Shown one piece after another: positions 1 through 8,956 of a stretch of 64,000 nucleotides of DNA; within the stretch, counting starts at the first letter, position 1, and the number at the start of each line of letters is the position of its first letter. The translations under genes were made by a program, and so were the position numbers. A model generated the notes under the pieces. That model worked only from the letters and a program-made list of their open reading frames with translations. It did no database searches and was not told the origin of the DNA. Source of the DNA: Cyanobium sp. FGCU6 (GTDB lineage Bacteria > Cyanobacteriota > Cyanobacteriia > PCC-6307 > Cyanobiaceae); assembly GCA_024958655.1 (NCBI GenBank), contig JANWUR010000012.1, positions 53,213-117,212 on the forward strand, given 5' to 3'.

Positions 1-791
1 GCATCGATCACGCCCAGCTGCAGCAGATCGGGGCCGGTGATCCGCAGCGCTTCCGCTGCGACCGGTGCCTTGGCGGCATCACGCCAGAGGATCGAGGCAC
101 AGGCCTCGGGGCTGGCCACCGTGTAGACGCTGTGCTCGAACATCAGCAGCCGATCCGCCACCCCGATCCCCAGGGCGCCGCCCGATCCCCCTTCGCCGAT
201 CACGGTGGCGATGATCGGCACCCGCAGCCGGAACATCTCGCGCAGGTTCACGGCGATCGCTTCTCCCTGCCCCTGCTCCTCCGCCAGCACCCCCGCGTAG
301 GCACCGGGAGTGTCGATGAAGGTGATGATCGGCAGGCGGAAGCGATCGGCATGCTCCATCAGCCGCATCGCCTTGCGGTAGCCGCCCGGTGAGGCCATGC
401 CGAAGTTCCGGGCCACGTTCTCCTTGGTGTCACGCCCCTTCTGGTGACCGAGCATCAGAACCGGCTGGTCGCCGATCCGGCCGACGCCTCCCACCAGGGC
501 CTGGTCGTCGGAGCCACGCCGGTCGCCGTGCAGTTCGACCCACTCGTCGCTGATCACCTGGATGTAATCGAGGGTGCTCGGCCGCTGGGGGTGGCGCGCC
601 ACCTGTATCTTCTGGGCCGGCGTGAGGGCGTTGAAGATCTCCTCCCTCCGGCGGGTGGCCAGGGTTTCGAGCTGCAACAGCTGCTGACTCACGTCCACCT
701 CGGAATCGCGGGCCAGTTGGCGGATCTGCTCGATCTGCTCCTCGAGCTCCACCAGGGGCTTCTCGAAATCGAGCAGGGCGCGACGGGCCAT
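1..791 (-). CDS. accA: acetyl-CoA carboxylase carboxyltransferase subunit alpha (partial, runs off window start)
   Basis: Reverse-strand translation from ATG at 791: [78 protein letters not shown]..., typical AccA N-terminus. No stop inside the window, so it is absent from the ORF track. Confidence 0.93.
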   Translation of the reverse strand, partial: MARRALLDFEKPLVELEEQIEQIRQLARDSEVDVSQQLLQLETLATRRREEIFNALTPAQKIQVARHPQRPSTLDYIQVISDEWVELHGDRRGSDDQALVGGVGRIGDQPVLMLGHQKGRDTKENVARNFGMASPGGYRKAMRLMEHADRFRLPIITFIDTPGAYAGVLAEEQGQGEAIAVNLREMFRLRVPIIATVIGEGGSGGALGIGVADRLLMFEHSVYTVASPEACASILWRDAAKAPVAAEALRITGPDLLQLGVID

Positions 792-830
792 GGGGTGGAG
801 CGGGGTGATGGGGAAAGGGGTGTGACCGGC

Positions 831-1880
831 TCAGGCCGTCGCCAGGCTGGGGATGGTCTCCGTCTCAAGACCGAGGGCCTGGAACCCGTGACGGCGGGAG
901 GCGGCACCGATCCAGTCCATGCGATCGAGCTGGATGTTGTTGCGGCCCCAGCTGAAGTTCGTGTGCTCGTTCTCGAAGTCGAGCAGCATGGCTTCGGCGA
1001 AGCAAGCGAACATCTGCCGGAACGGGCGGGCCATCTCGGCAGCCTGGGCCACGGTCTGCCAGTCGATGTCGGTATGGAACTCCACGATGCCTCCCTTCAG
1101 CACGTGGATGCCGTCACCTGCGGCCCTGGAGTCGAGGTTCTTGGGATAGCCGCCATCGATCATCAGGCAGGGGCGTTTGAGGTTGGCCACATCGATGGTG
1201 AGTCCCTGGGGCAGGCTGGCCACCCACACCACGACGTCGGCCTCGGCCAGCGCATCTTCGAGCGAGAGGATGCGACCACCGCCAAGCTCAGCCTGCAGAT
1301 CGATCAGGGGCTGGGGCTGGCGTGCCACCAGCAGAAGTTCGGCCACACCGGTGCGCTGGCTCAGCCAGCGGCACACGGCACTGCCGATGTCCCCGGTGGC
1401 TCCCACCACCGCCACCGTTGCCTTGCGCAGGTCGATGCCGAGCCGGGGTGCCTCCTTCTCCACCTGCTGGCAGATCACCCAGGCGGTGTGGGTGTTACCG
1501 GTGGTGAATCGCTCCCACTCAAGAGTGGTGTTGCGGATGTGCTGCTCCTTGAGGAGATTGAAGTTCTCGAAGATGATCGAGGTGAAACCTCCCAGGGCGC
1601 TGATGTCGATCCCGCTCTTCTGAGCCAGCTCCATGGCGTTCAGAACCTTCCGCCGCGCGGTTTTGAAGCGGCTGAGCATCTCGGGGACGAACACCGAATC
1701 GATGTAGGCCCCCTCGATCGTGCGACCGGTGGCACTGGTGACACTGAAGCGCTCCACCAACTGGGGCGGAGCGCTGCACCACATCTCAAGATCGCCCTGG
1801 GCGTACTCGGGAAAGCCAAGACTCTGGGCCAGCTGACGGGCGGACTCGAAGCTGGTGGAGTGACCGATCAGGCCGAACAT
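831..1880 (-). CDS. aar: long-chain acyl-[acyl-carrier-protein] reductase (AAR)
   Basis: 349 aa [40 protein letters not shown]..., with Rossmann motif [11 protein letters not shown]; adjacent to ado. Confidence 0.95.
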   Translation of the reverse strand: MFGLIGHSTSFESARQLAQSLGFPEYAQGDLEMWCSAPPQLVERFSVTSATGRTIEGAYIDSVFVPEMLSRFKTARRKVLNAMELAQKSGIDISALGGFTSIIFENFNLLKEQHIRNTTLEWERFTTGNTHTAWVICQQVEKEAPRLGIDLRKATVAVVGATGDIGSAVCRWLSQRTGVAELLLVARQPQPLIDLQAELGGGRILSLEDALAEADVVVWVASLPQGLTIDVANLKRPCLMIDGGYPKNLDSRAAGDGIHVLKGGIVEFHTDIDWQTVAQAAEMARPFRQMFACFAEAMLLDFENEHTNFSWGRNNIQLDRMDWIGAASRRHGFQALGLETETIPSLATA

Positions 1881-2002
1881 GGGCGGGGGAGACAGGGCGT
1901 GACGGCAGGTGGTATCGAGTGCCCGTCATGGACGGAACCCGGCGTTGTCGTCAGCACGTCATCCTGCCACGTCCTGCACGGGCTGAGGGGCTGGGAGCCC
2001 TC

Positions 2003-2722
2003 TCAGCCCACCAGGGCGGCAGCGGCCATGCGTGCGATCTCCCGGGACGTGAAGCCGATCTCGGTGAGAGCTTCCTGGTAGGAGGTGAGGAAATCGGCCA
2101 TCAGGTCTTCCTTCTCCATCTGGAGCACGGCGGCATCGGCGGCCACTCCATCAAGCATGCGCCGCACGAGCGGGAGGTTGTCACGGTTGGCCTGGTCGAA
2201 CTCCTCGCGGATGGTGTCGAGATTGGCCTTGAGCCACTCCTGGCCGTAGTTGAGGTGCAGGTACTCGTCTTTGACAACGCCCTCGGTGATCTTGCGGGCG
2301 AACGGATCTGCCACGGGGATGTAAATATGGTAGGCCGAGATTGCAAAGGCTTCGATCAGGATCGCCTGGATCAACAGACAGGTCACCACCTTGCCCTCGG
2401 TGAGGGCCTTCTGGAAGTTGTTCCGCAGCGGTGCAAAGAAGTCACGGGCGAAGGGCATGTCGGCCTCCACACCAAGGTTGGCGCCGCAGGCGGTGAACCC
2501 TTTCTTGTGCTTGAGCTCCATCCGGGCCAGCCGGGCGAGCTCCTCGGCCTCGCTGGGAAGGAGGGTTCCGAGGGCGATGTAGTTGTCGTGGGCCTCCTGT
2601 TCCCCTTCAATCACGATCGCGTTGATGCGGCTGTAAGCGCTCTTGTAAGCGCTGCTGGCGAAGTCGGGCAGACCATCGTTCTCGGCGGCCGGCGCGGGGC
2701 TGGTGGTGTCGAGAAAGGGCAT
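2003..2722 (-). CDS. ado: aldehyde deformylating oxygenase (ADO)
   Basis: 239 aa with ferritin-like [18 protein letters not shown] and [14 protein letters not shown]; adjacent to aar. Confidence 0.95.
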   Translation of the reverse strand: MPFLDTTSPAPAAENDGLPDFASSAYKSAYSRINAIVIEGEQEAHDNYIALGTLLPSEAEELARLARMELKHKKGFTACGANLGVEADMPFARDFFAPLRNNFQKALTEGKVVTCLLIQAILIEAFAISAYHIYIPVADPFARKITEGVVKDEYLHLNYGQEWLKANLDTIREEFDQANRDNLPLVRRMLDGVAADAAVLQMEKEDLMADFLTSYQEALTEIGFTSREIARMAAAALVG

Positions 2723-2760
2723 GACCAGAGAATTAAGGGCAGGCAGGGACTGTAGACACC

Positions 2761-3570
2761 TCAGTCCGATCCCGGGGTCGGAGGCCAGTCAGAGCGGAGC
2801 AGGGCCTCCAGGCGCCCCTGCCAGCCCTGCACCAGCCGCTCGAACAGCATCGCGCCAAGCTCGGCCGACGCCCCAGCCGCATCCCCCACCACCCCAGTGC
2901 TGCTGATCTCCCTGGTGAGCCAGGAGCAGGGGGCCTCCCCCTCGAGGCTCCAGCCGGGCGGAGGGGCGAGTCCGGGCGCGGGGCCATCGGCCGGTCGGGC
3001 GGGACCCACCCGCTCAGGCTGCAGGTGCATCATCAAGCTGGTTTCGGCCAGCCCGGCATGCAGCCCCTGACTCCGTTCCGGTTCGGGGATCAGTTCGCCG
3101 ATGCCCTCGGGACCTCGCCAGAGGAAGCAGGGCAGGACCGCCATCCGGGGTGTCCCGGCCCGCAGCTGACGGGCCGCCACCTCCAGCAGGCCGATCTGGC
3201 CGCCGTGGGCATTGAGCAGCACGAGCCGCCGGAAGCCGGCCTCCGCCAGCTGGGCACCCACCTGAATCACGAGGGCGATCAGCAGATCTGACGAGAGGGA
3301 GAGGGTGCCGGCGAAGCCGGCATGTTCCGGCGAGAAGCCCAGGCTCTGGACCGGCAGACGCCAGATCGGCAGCGCCGGATCCAGCCGGGTCAGAACCGCG
3401 TCGCACACGCGGTCGGCGAAATGGGCATCGGTGGCCAGCGGCAGATGGGGGCCATGCTGCTCGATCGCTCCGAAGGGCCAGATCACGGTGCTGCCGGGCC
3501 GTGCCGCCCCCCGGCGCACATCCGTCCAGGCAAGGTCCTCGAGCCGGCGTGCGGGCACCATGGTCTCCAT
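2761..3570 (-). CDS. creatininase family protein
   Basis: C-terminal part of the 2761..4653 [56 protein letters not shown]... and NAHGGQIG motif. Start set at ATG 3570 because the upstream part is antisense to the S1 gene. Confidence 0.85.
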   Translation of the reverse strand: METMVPARRLEDLAWTDVRRGAARPGSTVIWPFGAIEQHGPHLPLATDAHFADRVCDAVLTRLDPALPIWRLPVQSLGFSPEHAGFAGTLSLSSDLLIALVIQVGAQLAEAGFRRLVLLNAHGGQIGLLEVAARQLRAGTPRMAVLPCFLWRGPEGIGELIPEPERSQGLHAGLAETSLMMHLQPERVGPARPADGPAPGLAPPPGWSLEGEAPCSWLTREISSTGVVGDAAGASAELGAMLFERLVQGWQGRLEALLRSDWPPTPGSD

Positions 3571-3627
3571 CGGCTTTTCACCGGGGGTGGTCCGTACAGT
3601 GTGAGACCCCTGAGCATCCCCACGGTC

Positions 3628-4896
3628 ATGGCCGGAACCGGCAACCCATCGCCGCGTCAGTCCCGGCCGCCCGGCCCCCGCGCCGGTGGAGGAGCCGCGG
3701 CCCCGCAGCCGCCGCGCAAACCGCCGCAGGTGTTGCTGATCCGCAAAGAGAAAGAGGATTCTCCCGCCGTCGCCGCCGAGCCAGCCGCCCCTGAGGCGGC
3801 CCAGGCCCCCTCTGCCCCATCCCCCGCCGCGCCTCCGGCAAAGCCGGTCGCCGCACAGGGGGATGACGACCGCTTCGACCTCGGCGATCTCGAGGGGATG
3901 ACGATGGCCGACCTGCTCGGCCCCGAACCGGGTCGCGGTGGCCGGCGGGGATCCTCGGCCCCTGCCGCTGAGCGGACCAAGGCGGCACCCTCTTCCCGCA
4001 CCGTCGACGACTTCGACTTCGATGAGGAGGCCTTCCTCGCCGCTCTCGATGAGAACGAGCCGGTGGGCACCACCGGCGAGGTGGTGAGCGGCACGGTGAT
4101 CGGCATCGAGAGCGATGGCGTGTACGTGGATATCGGTGGCAAGGCTCCGGGATTCATGCCCAAGAAGGAATGCGGCCTGGGGGTGATCACCAACCTCAAG
4201 GAGCGTTTCCCCAGGGGTCTGCCGATCGAGGTGCTGGTCACCCGCGAGCAGAACGCCGACGGCATGGTGACGATCAGCGCCCGTGCCCTGGCCCTGCGCC
4301 AGAGCTGGGAGAAGGTTCGCCAGCTCGAGAAGGACGGCACGGTGGTGCAGGTGAAGGTCAACGGCTTCAACCGTGGTGGGGTCACCTGCGATCTTGAGGG
4401 TCTGCGCGGCTTCATCCCCCGCTCCCAGCTCAACGACGGGGAGAACCACGAGGCTCTGGTGGGCACCACCCTGGGCGTGGCCTTCCTCGAGGTGAATGCC
4501 GACACCCGCAAGCTGGTGCTCTCCGAGAAGAAGGCGGCCACCGCAGCCCGCTTTGCCCAGTTGGAGGTAGGCCAACTGGTGGAGGGCCATGTGGCCTCCA
4601 TCAAGCCCTACGGCTTCTTCGTCGACCTGGGGGGCGTGAGCGGTCTGCTGCACCAGTCTTCGATCACCGGAGGCGCACTCCGTGATCTGCGTGAGGTTTT
4701 CCGCCCGGGCGACCCGGTGAAGGCCCTGATCACCCAGATCGATCCCGGTCGGGGCCGCATCGCTCTCAACACCGCTCTGCTGGAAGGCCAGCCGGGCGAG
4801 CTGCTGATCGAGAAAGACAAGGTGATGTCCGAAGCGGCGGAGCGGGCCAACCGGGCTCGATCGGTGCTGCGCCAGCAGGAGCAGTCCGCCGGATGA
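3628..4896 (+). CDS. 30S ribosomal protein S1-like protein (three S1-type RNA-binding repeats, Pro/Ala-rich N-terminus)
   Basis: In-frame ATG 3628; repeats GEVVSGTVIGIESDGVYVDIGGKAPGFMP, GTVVQVKVNGFNRGGVTCDLEGLRGFIPRSQL and GQLVEGHVASIKPYGFFVDLGGVSGLLHQS. Confidence 0.9.
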   Translation: MAGTGNPSPRQSRPPGPRAGGGAAAPQPPRKPPQVLLIRKEKEDSPAVAAEPAAPEAAQAPSAPSPAAPPAKPVAAQGDDDRFDLGDLEGMTMADLLGPEPGRGGRRGSSAPAAERTKAAPSSRTVDDFDFDEEAFLAALDENEPVGTTGEVVSGTVIGIESDGVYVDIGGKAPGFMPKKECGLGVITNLKERFPRGLPIEVLVTREQNADGMVTISARALALRQSWEKVRQLEKDGTVVQVKVNGFNRGGVTCDLEGLRGFIPRSQLNDGENHEALVGTTLGVAFLEVNADTRKLVLSEKKAATAARFAQLEVGQLVEGHVASIKPYGFFVDLGGVSGLLHQSSITGGALRDLREVFRPGDPVKALITQIDPGRGRIALNTALLEGQPGELLIEKDKVMSEAAERANRARSVLRQQEQSAG

Positions 4897-5795
4897 CCCC
4901 GGCTCCGTTCGCCGCCCCGCCCGTGGCTGCTCCCGACTGGGAACTCGACTATTACTCGCGGCCGATCGTGGAGGCCGATGGCAAGAAGCGCTGGGAACTG
5001 CTGATCTGCTCCACTCCTGACCCCGCCGTGGTCGAGGCGGTGCAGCCGTTCCGCTGGGTCCGATCCTGCCCCGCCGGCTCGGTGAACTCCGTATGGCTGC
5101 GCGAAGCCCTGCAGGAGGCCCTCGATGCCGCAGCAGAGCAGGGCATGGGCAGGCCCCGCCGCCTGCGCTGCTGGCGGGCCTCGATGCGCACCATGGTGCA
5201 GCGGGCTGCCGAAGGCCTGGGCCTGGAGCTCGTGCCCAGCCGCCGCTGTTACGCCTTGCTGGAGTGGCTGCGGGAGCGGGAGGCCACCGTCTATCCCGCC
5301 GAGGAGGGCTATCTGTGCGGTCCCCTGGCCCCGCTGCCCTCCCCGATCCGGCCGATCCCGGTGCCCCTGCCCGAGGCGGTGCGTGGCGATCGCTGGAGCT
5401 GGGTGAGCCTGCCGGCCGCGGCCCTGGCGGAGGCCCCGGAATGGGACACGGGGTTCGCTTCCCTCCTGCCCCTGCCCGAGAGCATCGATCCTCAGGCGCC
5501 GGTCACCGGTCTTCGCCTCGTCAGTCGCTCCCGGGCCCTGGCAATCGCCGGCTGGCTCGCGGGACTCGAGCCAGTGCGGCTTGAGATCGACGGTGAGCAA
5601 CTCGTGCTGGAGGCCGCTCTGGAGGATCGCTGGCTGGTGGCCCCGCTCGCCGCCAAGGAAGCCGAGGCCGCCGCCACCGCCTTCGCCCTCGCCCGTGAAC
5701 AGGCCGCCGGGCTGCAGTTCATCGCCGTGCAGTCCGACGAGAGTGCACCCGGATTCGAGGGCTTCTGGATCCTGCGCGATCTTCCCGATGGCTGA
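4893..5795 (+). CDS. Tab2/Atab2-family RNA-binding protein
   Basis: 300 aa; DWELDYYSRPIVEADGKKRWELLICS...FRWVRSCPAGSVNSVWLREAL matches the Tab2 family; start overlaps the stop of the S1-like gene (ATGA). Confidence 0.85.
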   Translation: MTPAPFAAPPVAAPDWELDYYSRPIVEADGKKRWELLICSTPDPAVVEAVQPFRWVRSCPAGSVNSVWLREALQEALDAAAEQGMGRPRRLRCWRASMRTMVQRAAEGLGLELVPSRRCYALLEWLREREATVYPAEEGYLCGPLAPLPSPIRPIPVPLPEAVRGDRWSWVSLPAAALAEAPEWDTGFASLLPLPESIDPQAPVTGLRLVSRSRALAIAGWLAGLEPVRLEIDGEQLVLEAALEDRWLVAPLAAKEAEAAATAFALAREQAAGLQFIAVQSDESAPGFEGFWILRDLPDG

Positions 5796-6606
5796 GGGAC
5801 TCGATCCCCCCTTCGATCGCCCGGATGTGGGATTCAACGCCCTACCCGGCTGGACCTGGGTCGGCACCTATGGCGGTCACTTCCTCCAGGCTGACCTGCT
5901 CACGGGCTTCGAGCATGGGTTCTTCACCCGGCTCTGGCAGGGTCGCGAACCCGTCGAGCTGGCGGGCTATCTCAGTGCCGGTGTGAGCGTGCATCGGCCC
6001 AAGCAGGTGCACAGTGCCCTGGTGCTGCCCGCCAGCGCCGCGACGGGTGAGCCCTGGCCGGAAGCCGATGGCCTGGTGAGCGATGGCGGTGGGCAGAGCC
6101 TGTGGGTATGTGGCGCCGACTGCACGCCCGTGCTGATCGCTGATCCCGCCAGTGGCCGGGCGGCCGCCTGCCATGCGGGCTGGCGTGGCGTGGCCGGCAG
6201 AATCCTGCCGGCTGCGGTCGCCCTGCTGGAAGCTTCGGGGAGCCGCCGTTCGGATCTGCTGGTGGCCCTGGGGCCGGCAGTGAGTGGGTCCCGTTATCAG
6301 GTTGAGCGGACGGTGAGCGAACAGCTGGCGGAGTCCCTGCGCCCGCCAGGGGACGCGGAACCCGGCGGCGCGGGCTCCCTCGAGGAACTGATCGCCTGCG
6401 GGGCCGTGCGGCCCGACCCGGATCCGGGTCGGGATCGGCTGGACATCCGGGCAGCGACGGTGCGCCAGCTGGCGCATGAGGGCATCGCTCGGGAGCACAT
6501 CTCGGTTTGTCCGCTCTGCACGGTGGAGCAGGGGGACCTCTTCCATTCCTGGCGCCGCGACCACATCAAGGCGGTGCAATGGAGCGGGATCGTGGCGCAA
6601 TCCTGA
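5788..6606 (+). CDS. pgeF: PgeF/YfiH laccase-domain family protein (peptidoglycan editing factor)
   Basis: ATG 5788 in frame with the 5581..6606 ORF; VHRPKQVHSALVL, DGLVSD, GADCTPVLIADP, ACHAGWRGVAGRIL motifs. Confidence 0.88.
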   Translation: MAEGLDPPFDRPDVGFNALPGWTWVGTYGGHFLQADLLTGFEHGFFTRLWQGREPVELAGYLSAGVSVHRPKQVHSALVLPASAATGEPWPEADGLVSDGGGQSLWVCGADCTPVLIADPASGRAAACHAGWRGVAGRILPAAVALLEASGSRRSDLLVALGPAVSGSRYQVERTVSEQLAESLRPPGDAEPGGAGSLEELIACGAVRPDPDPGRDRLDIRAATVRQLAHEGIAREHISVCPLCTVEQGDLFHSWRRDHIKAVQWSGIVAQS

Positions 6607-6655
6607 TCAAATGCCGCCGGAAGGTACTTGCCGTTTGGGGGTGTGGGGCGACATT

Positions 6656-7045
6656 ATGCAGATGCCGCAAATTCTTTTCGACATGCTCACCGGAGCGGAA
6701 CTCCTCGCCAAGGTCAAGGAGTTGGGAGATGTCAGCAAGTCCGATCTGGTTCGGGCCTGTGGCTACGTCTCCACCAAGAAAGACGGAACCGAGCGGCTCA
6801 ACTTCACCGCCTTCTACGAAGCGCTTCTCAATGCCAAGGGCGTTGATTTCGGAGCTGCTCCCAAGGCCGGTCGGGCTGGTCGCAAGCTCAGTTTCAACAC
6901 CAAGGTGCAGTTCAATGGCAATCTGATGGTGGGCAAGGCCTACACCGCCATGCTGGACCTGCAGCCCGGCGACGAGTTCGAGATCAAGCTGGGCCGCAAG
7001 CAGATCCGTCTCGTGCCCCTTGGAGCGGAGGATGAAGAAGGTTGA
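6656..7045 (+). CDS. cyAbrB-type AbrB family transcriptional regulator
   Basis: MQMPQILFDMLTGAELLAKVKELGDVSKSDLVRACGYVSTKKDGTERLNFTAFYEALLNAKG... matches cyanobacterial AbrB. Confidence 0.92.
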   Translation: MQMPQILFDMLTGAELLAKVKELGDVSKSDLVRACGYVSTKKDGTERLNFTAFYEALLNAKGVDFGAAPKAGRAGRKLSFNTKVQFNGNLMVGKAYTAMLDLQPGDEFEIKLGRKQIRLVPLGAEDEEG

Positions 7046-8690
7046 GCGCCAGGGCTTCGGCCACCTGGATGCCATCGATGGCCGCCGAGAGGATGCCGCC
7101 TGCATAGCCCGCACCCTCGCCGGCCGGATAGAGCCCCCGGGTGTTCCGGCTCTGGCGGGTTGCCGGATCCCTGGGGATCCTCACCGGTGAAGACGTACGC
7201 GTTTCCACCCCCGTGAGCAGGACCCCGGTTCCCGTGTAGCCGGGGATGCGTCGCTCGAATGCCGGCAGCGCCTGCCGGATGGCTTCCAGCACCGGCTGCG
7301 GCAGGCATCCCTCCAGGCTTCCCAGCCGCACGCCCGGGAGGTAAGACGGATTCACGCCTACCTTCGCCTCTGCGCTGCTGGGCCGACGCTGCAGGAAATC
7401 CTCCAGCCACTGGGCCGGGGCGCGATAGTCGCCCCCACCAGCCAGGAAGGCCCGGCGCTCCCAGTGTTGCTGAAAGGCCACGCCCGCCAGGGGATCTCCC
7501 GGCCCCTCGCCGTAGGGCTCCACGTCTGCGGTGGTGATCGTCACCACCAGGGCGCTGTTGGCATTGCGCTCGTTGCGGGAGTGCTGGCTCATGCCGTTGG
7601 TGACGACACAGCCGTTCTCCGACGTGGCCCCCACCACCAGACCTCCCGGGCACATACAGAAGCTGTAGACGTCGCGGCCATGGGCACCGTGGTGCACCAG
7701 CTTGTACTCCGCCGGGCCGAGACGGGGATGCCCGGCTGCAGCGCCCCAGCGCCCCCGGTCGATCAGGGCCTGGGGATGCTCGATGCGTAGGCCCACGGCG
7801 AACGGCTTGGACTCGAGCTCCACCCCCGACTCCCTGAGCATGGCAAAGGTGTCGCGCGCGCTGTGACCGATGGCCAGCACCATGTGCTCAGACGCGATCA
7901 CCTCGCCATCCGCCAGAACCAGCCCCCGCAGCTGACCGTTCCCATCCGCGTCCGTTTCCCGTAGCAACCGCTCCACCCGGGCCCCGAACCTCACGGTGCC
8001 ACCCAGGTCCTCGATTCGCTTCCTCAGACCCCTGACCACTGTGGCCAGTTTGAAGGTGCCGATATGGGGCCGATGCAGGGTGAGGATCTCCTCGTGGGCC
8101 CCGGCCGCCACCAGTTCCTCCAGCACCTTGCGCCCGTAGGCGGCGGGTTCGCTCACCTGGCTGTAGAGCTTTCCGTCGGAGAAGGTGCCGGCCCCACCCT
8201 CGCCGAACTGGGCATTGGATTCGGGATCGAAGGGCTGCCTTCCCTTCCAGAAGCCGAAGGTGTCGGCGCTGCGCTCCTTCACCGCCTTTCCGCGCTCCAG
8301 CAACAGAGGGCGCAGGCCCATCTGGGCCAGCAGCAGCGCAGCGAAGTAACCGCAGGGTCCGGCGCCCACCACCACGGGCCGCTGGGCCGGCCGATCGTTC
8401 GCCGCAACACGGGCCACGAAGCGATAGCGCTCGTCCGGCGTGGGCCGCAGGTGCGGGTCGTCGGCGAAGCGGCGCTCCAGGCGTTTCCGGCTGACCGTGT
8501 CGAGATCGAGTTCAAGATCGAGGCTGTAGACCAGCGCGATCGCTCCCCGGCGCCGGGCGTCGACACTGCGCTTCACCAGCCGGTGGCTGCGCAGGGCGGT
8601 GGGGGGAATGCGCAGCCGACGGCAGATCGCCTCCTGCAGATCCTCCTCGCTGTGGTCGAGGGAGAGCTTGAGCTCACTGAGGCGTAGCAC
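6984..8690 (-). CDS. FAD-dependent oxidoreductase/dehydrogenase (COG2509-like)
   Basis: VLRLSELKLSLDHSEEDLQEAICRRLRIPP...VVVGAGPCGYFAALLLAQMGLRPLLLERGKAVKER...; GTG start at 8690 inferred; 3' end overlaps the convergent cyAbrB gene. Confidence 0.85.
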   Translation of the reverse strand: MLRLSELKLSLDHSEEDLQEAICRRLRIPPTALRSHRLVKRSVDARRRGAIALVYSLDLELDLDTVSRKRLERRFADDPHLRPTPDERYRFVARVAANDRPAQRPVVVGAGPCGYFAALLLAQMGLRPLLLERGKAVKERSADTFGFWKGRQPFDPESNAQFGEGGAGTFSDGKLYSQVSEPAAYGRKVLEELVAAGAHEEILTLHRPHIGTFKLATVVRGLRKRIEDLGGTVRFGARVERLLRETDADGNGQLRGLVLADGEVIASEHMVLAIGHSARDTFAMLRESGVELESKPFAVGLRIEHPQALIDRGRWGAAAGHPRLGPAEYKLVHHGAHGRDVYSFCMCPGGLVVGATSENGCVVTNGMSQHSRNERNANSALVVTITTADVEPYGEGPGDPLAGVAFQQHWERRAFLAGGGDYRAPAQWLEDFLQRRPSSAEAKVGVNPSYLPGVRLGSLEGCLPQPVLEAIRQALPAFERRIPGYTGTGVLLTGVETRTSSPVRIPRDPATRQSRNTRGLYPAGEGAGYAGGILSAAIDGIQVAEALALNLLHPPLQGARDGSACGPA

Positions 8691-8956
8691 GGTGGGGAGA
8701 GTCTGCTTCCCTCTGTTGTAGGAGACGATGGGTGGCGGATCGCTGCAGCGGCCACCATCGATGCTCCGGACCTGCCAGGGTGGTGGCAAACAGCATGCCA
8801 ACTTCATGGGAGTGATGCATTGTCCGCTGTGTGTCGGACTTGCCGTCCTCTCGGCAGTGCGCTGCAGCACCCTTGCCCTGCTGATGTGGCAGCGGTACCG
8901 GCCTGAGCCGGCGGCTCAGACCTCCGGGCTGCTGCTGGTCTGAACCCCGGTTCCCC

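Noticed and set aside
444-2081. 545-aa + strand ORF
   Set aside because: Antisense to accA and aar; low-complexity GC-shadow composition without domain motifs.
2761-4653. Full 630-aa minus ORF as one protein
   Set aside because: Only the C-terminal part matches creatininase; the rest is antisense to the S1-like gene, so start was moved to 3570.
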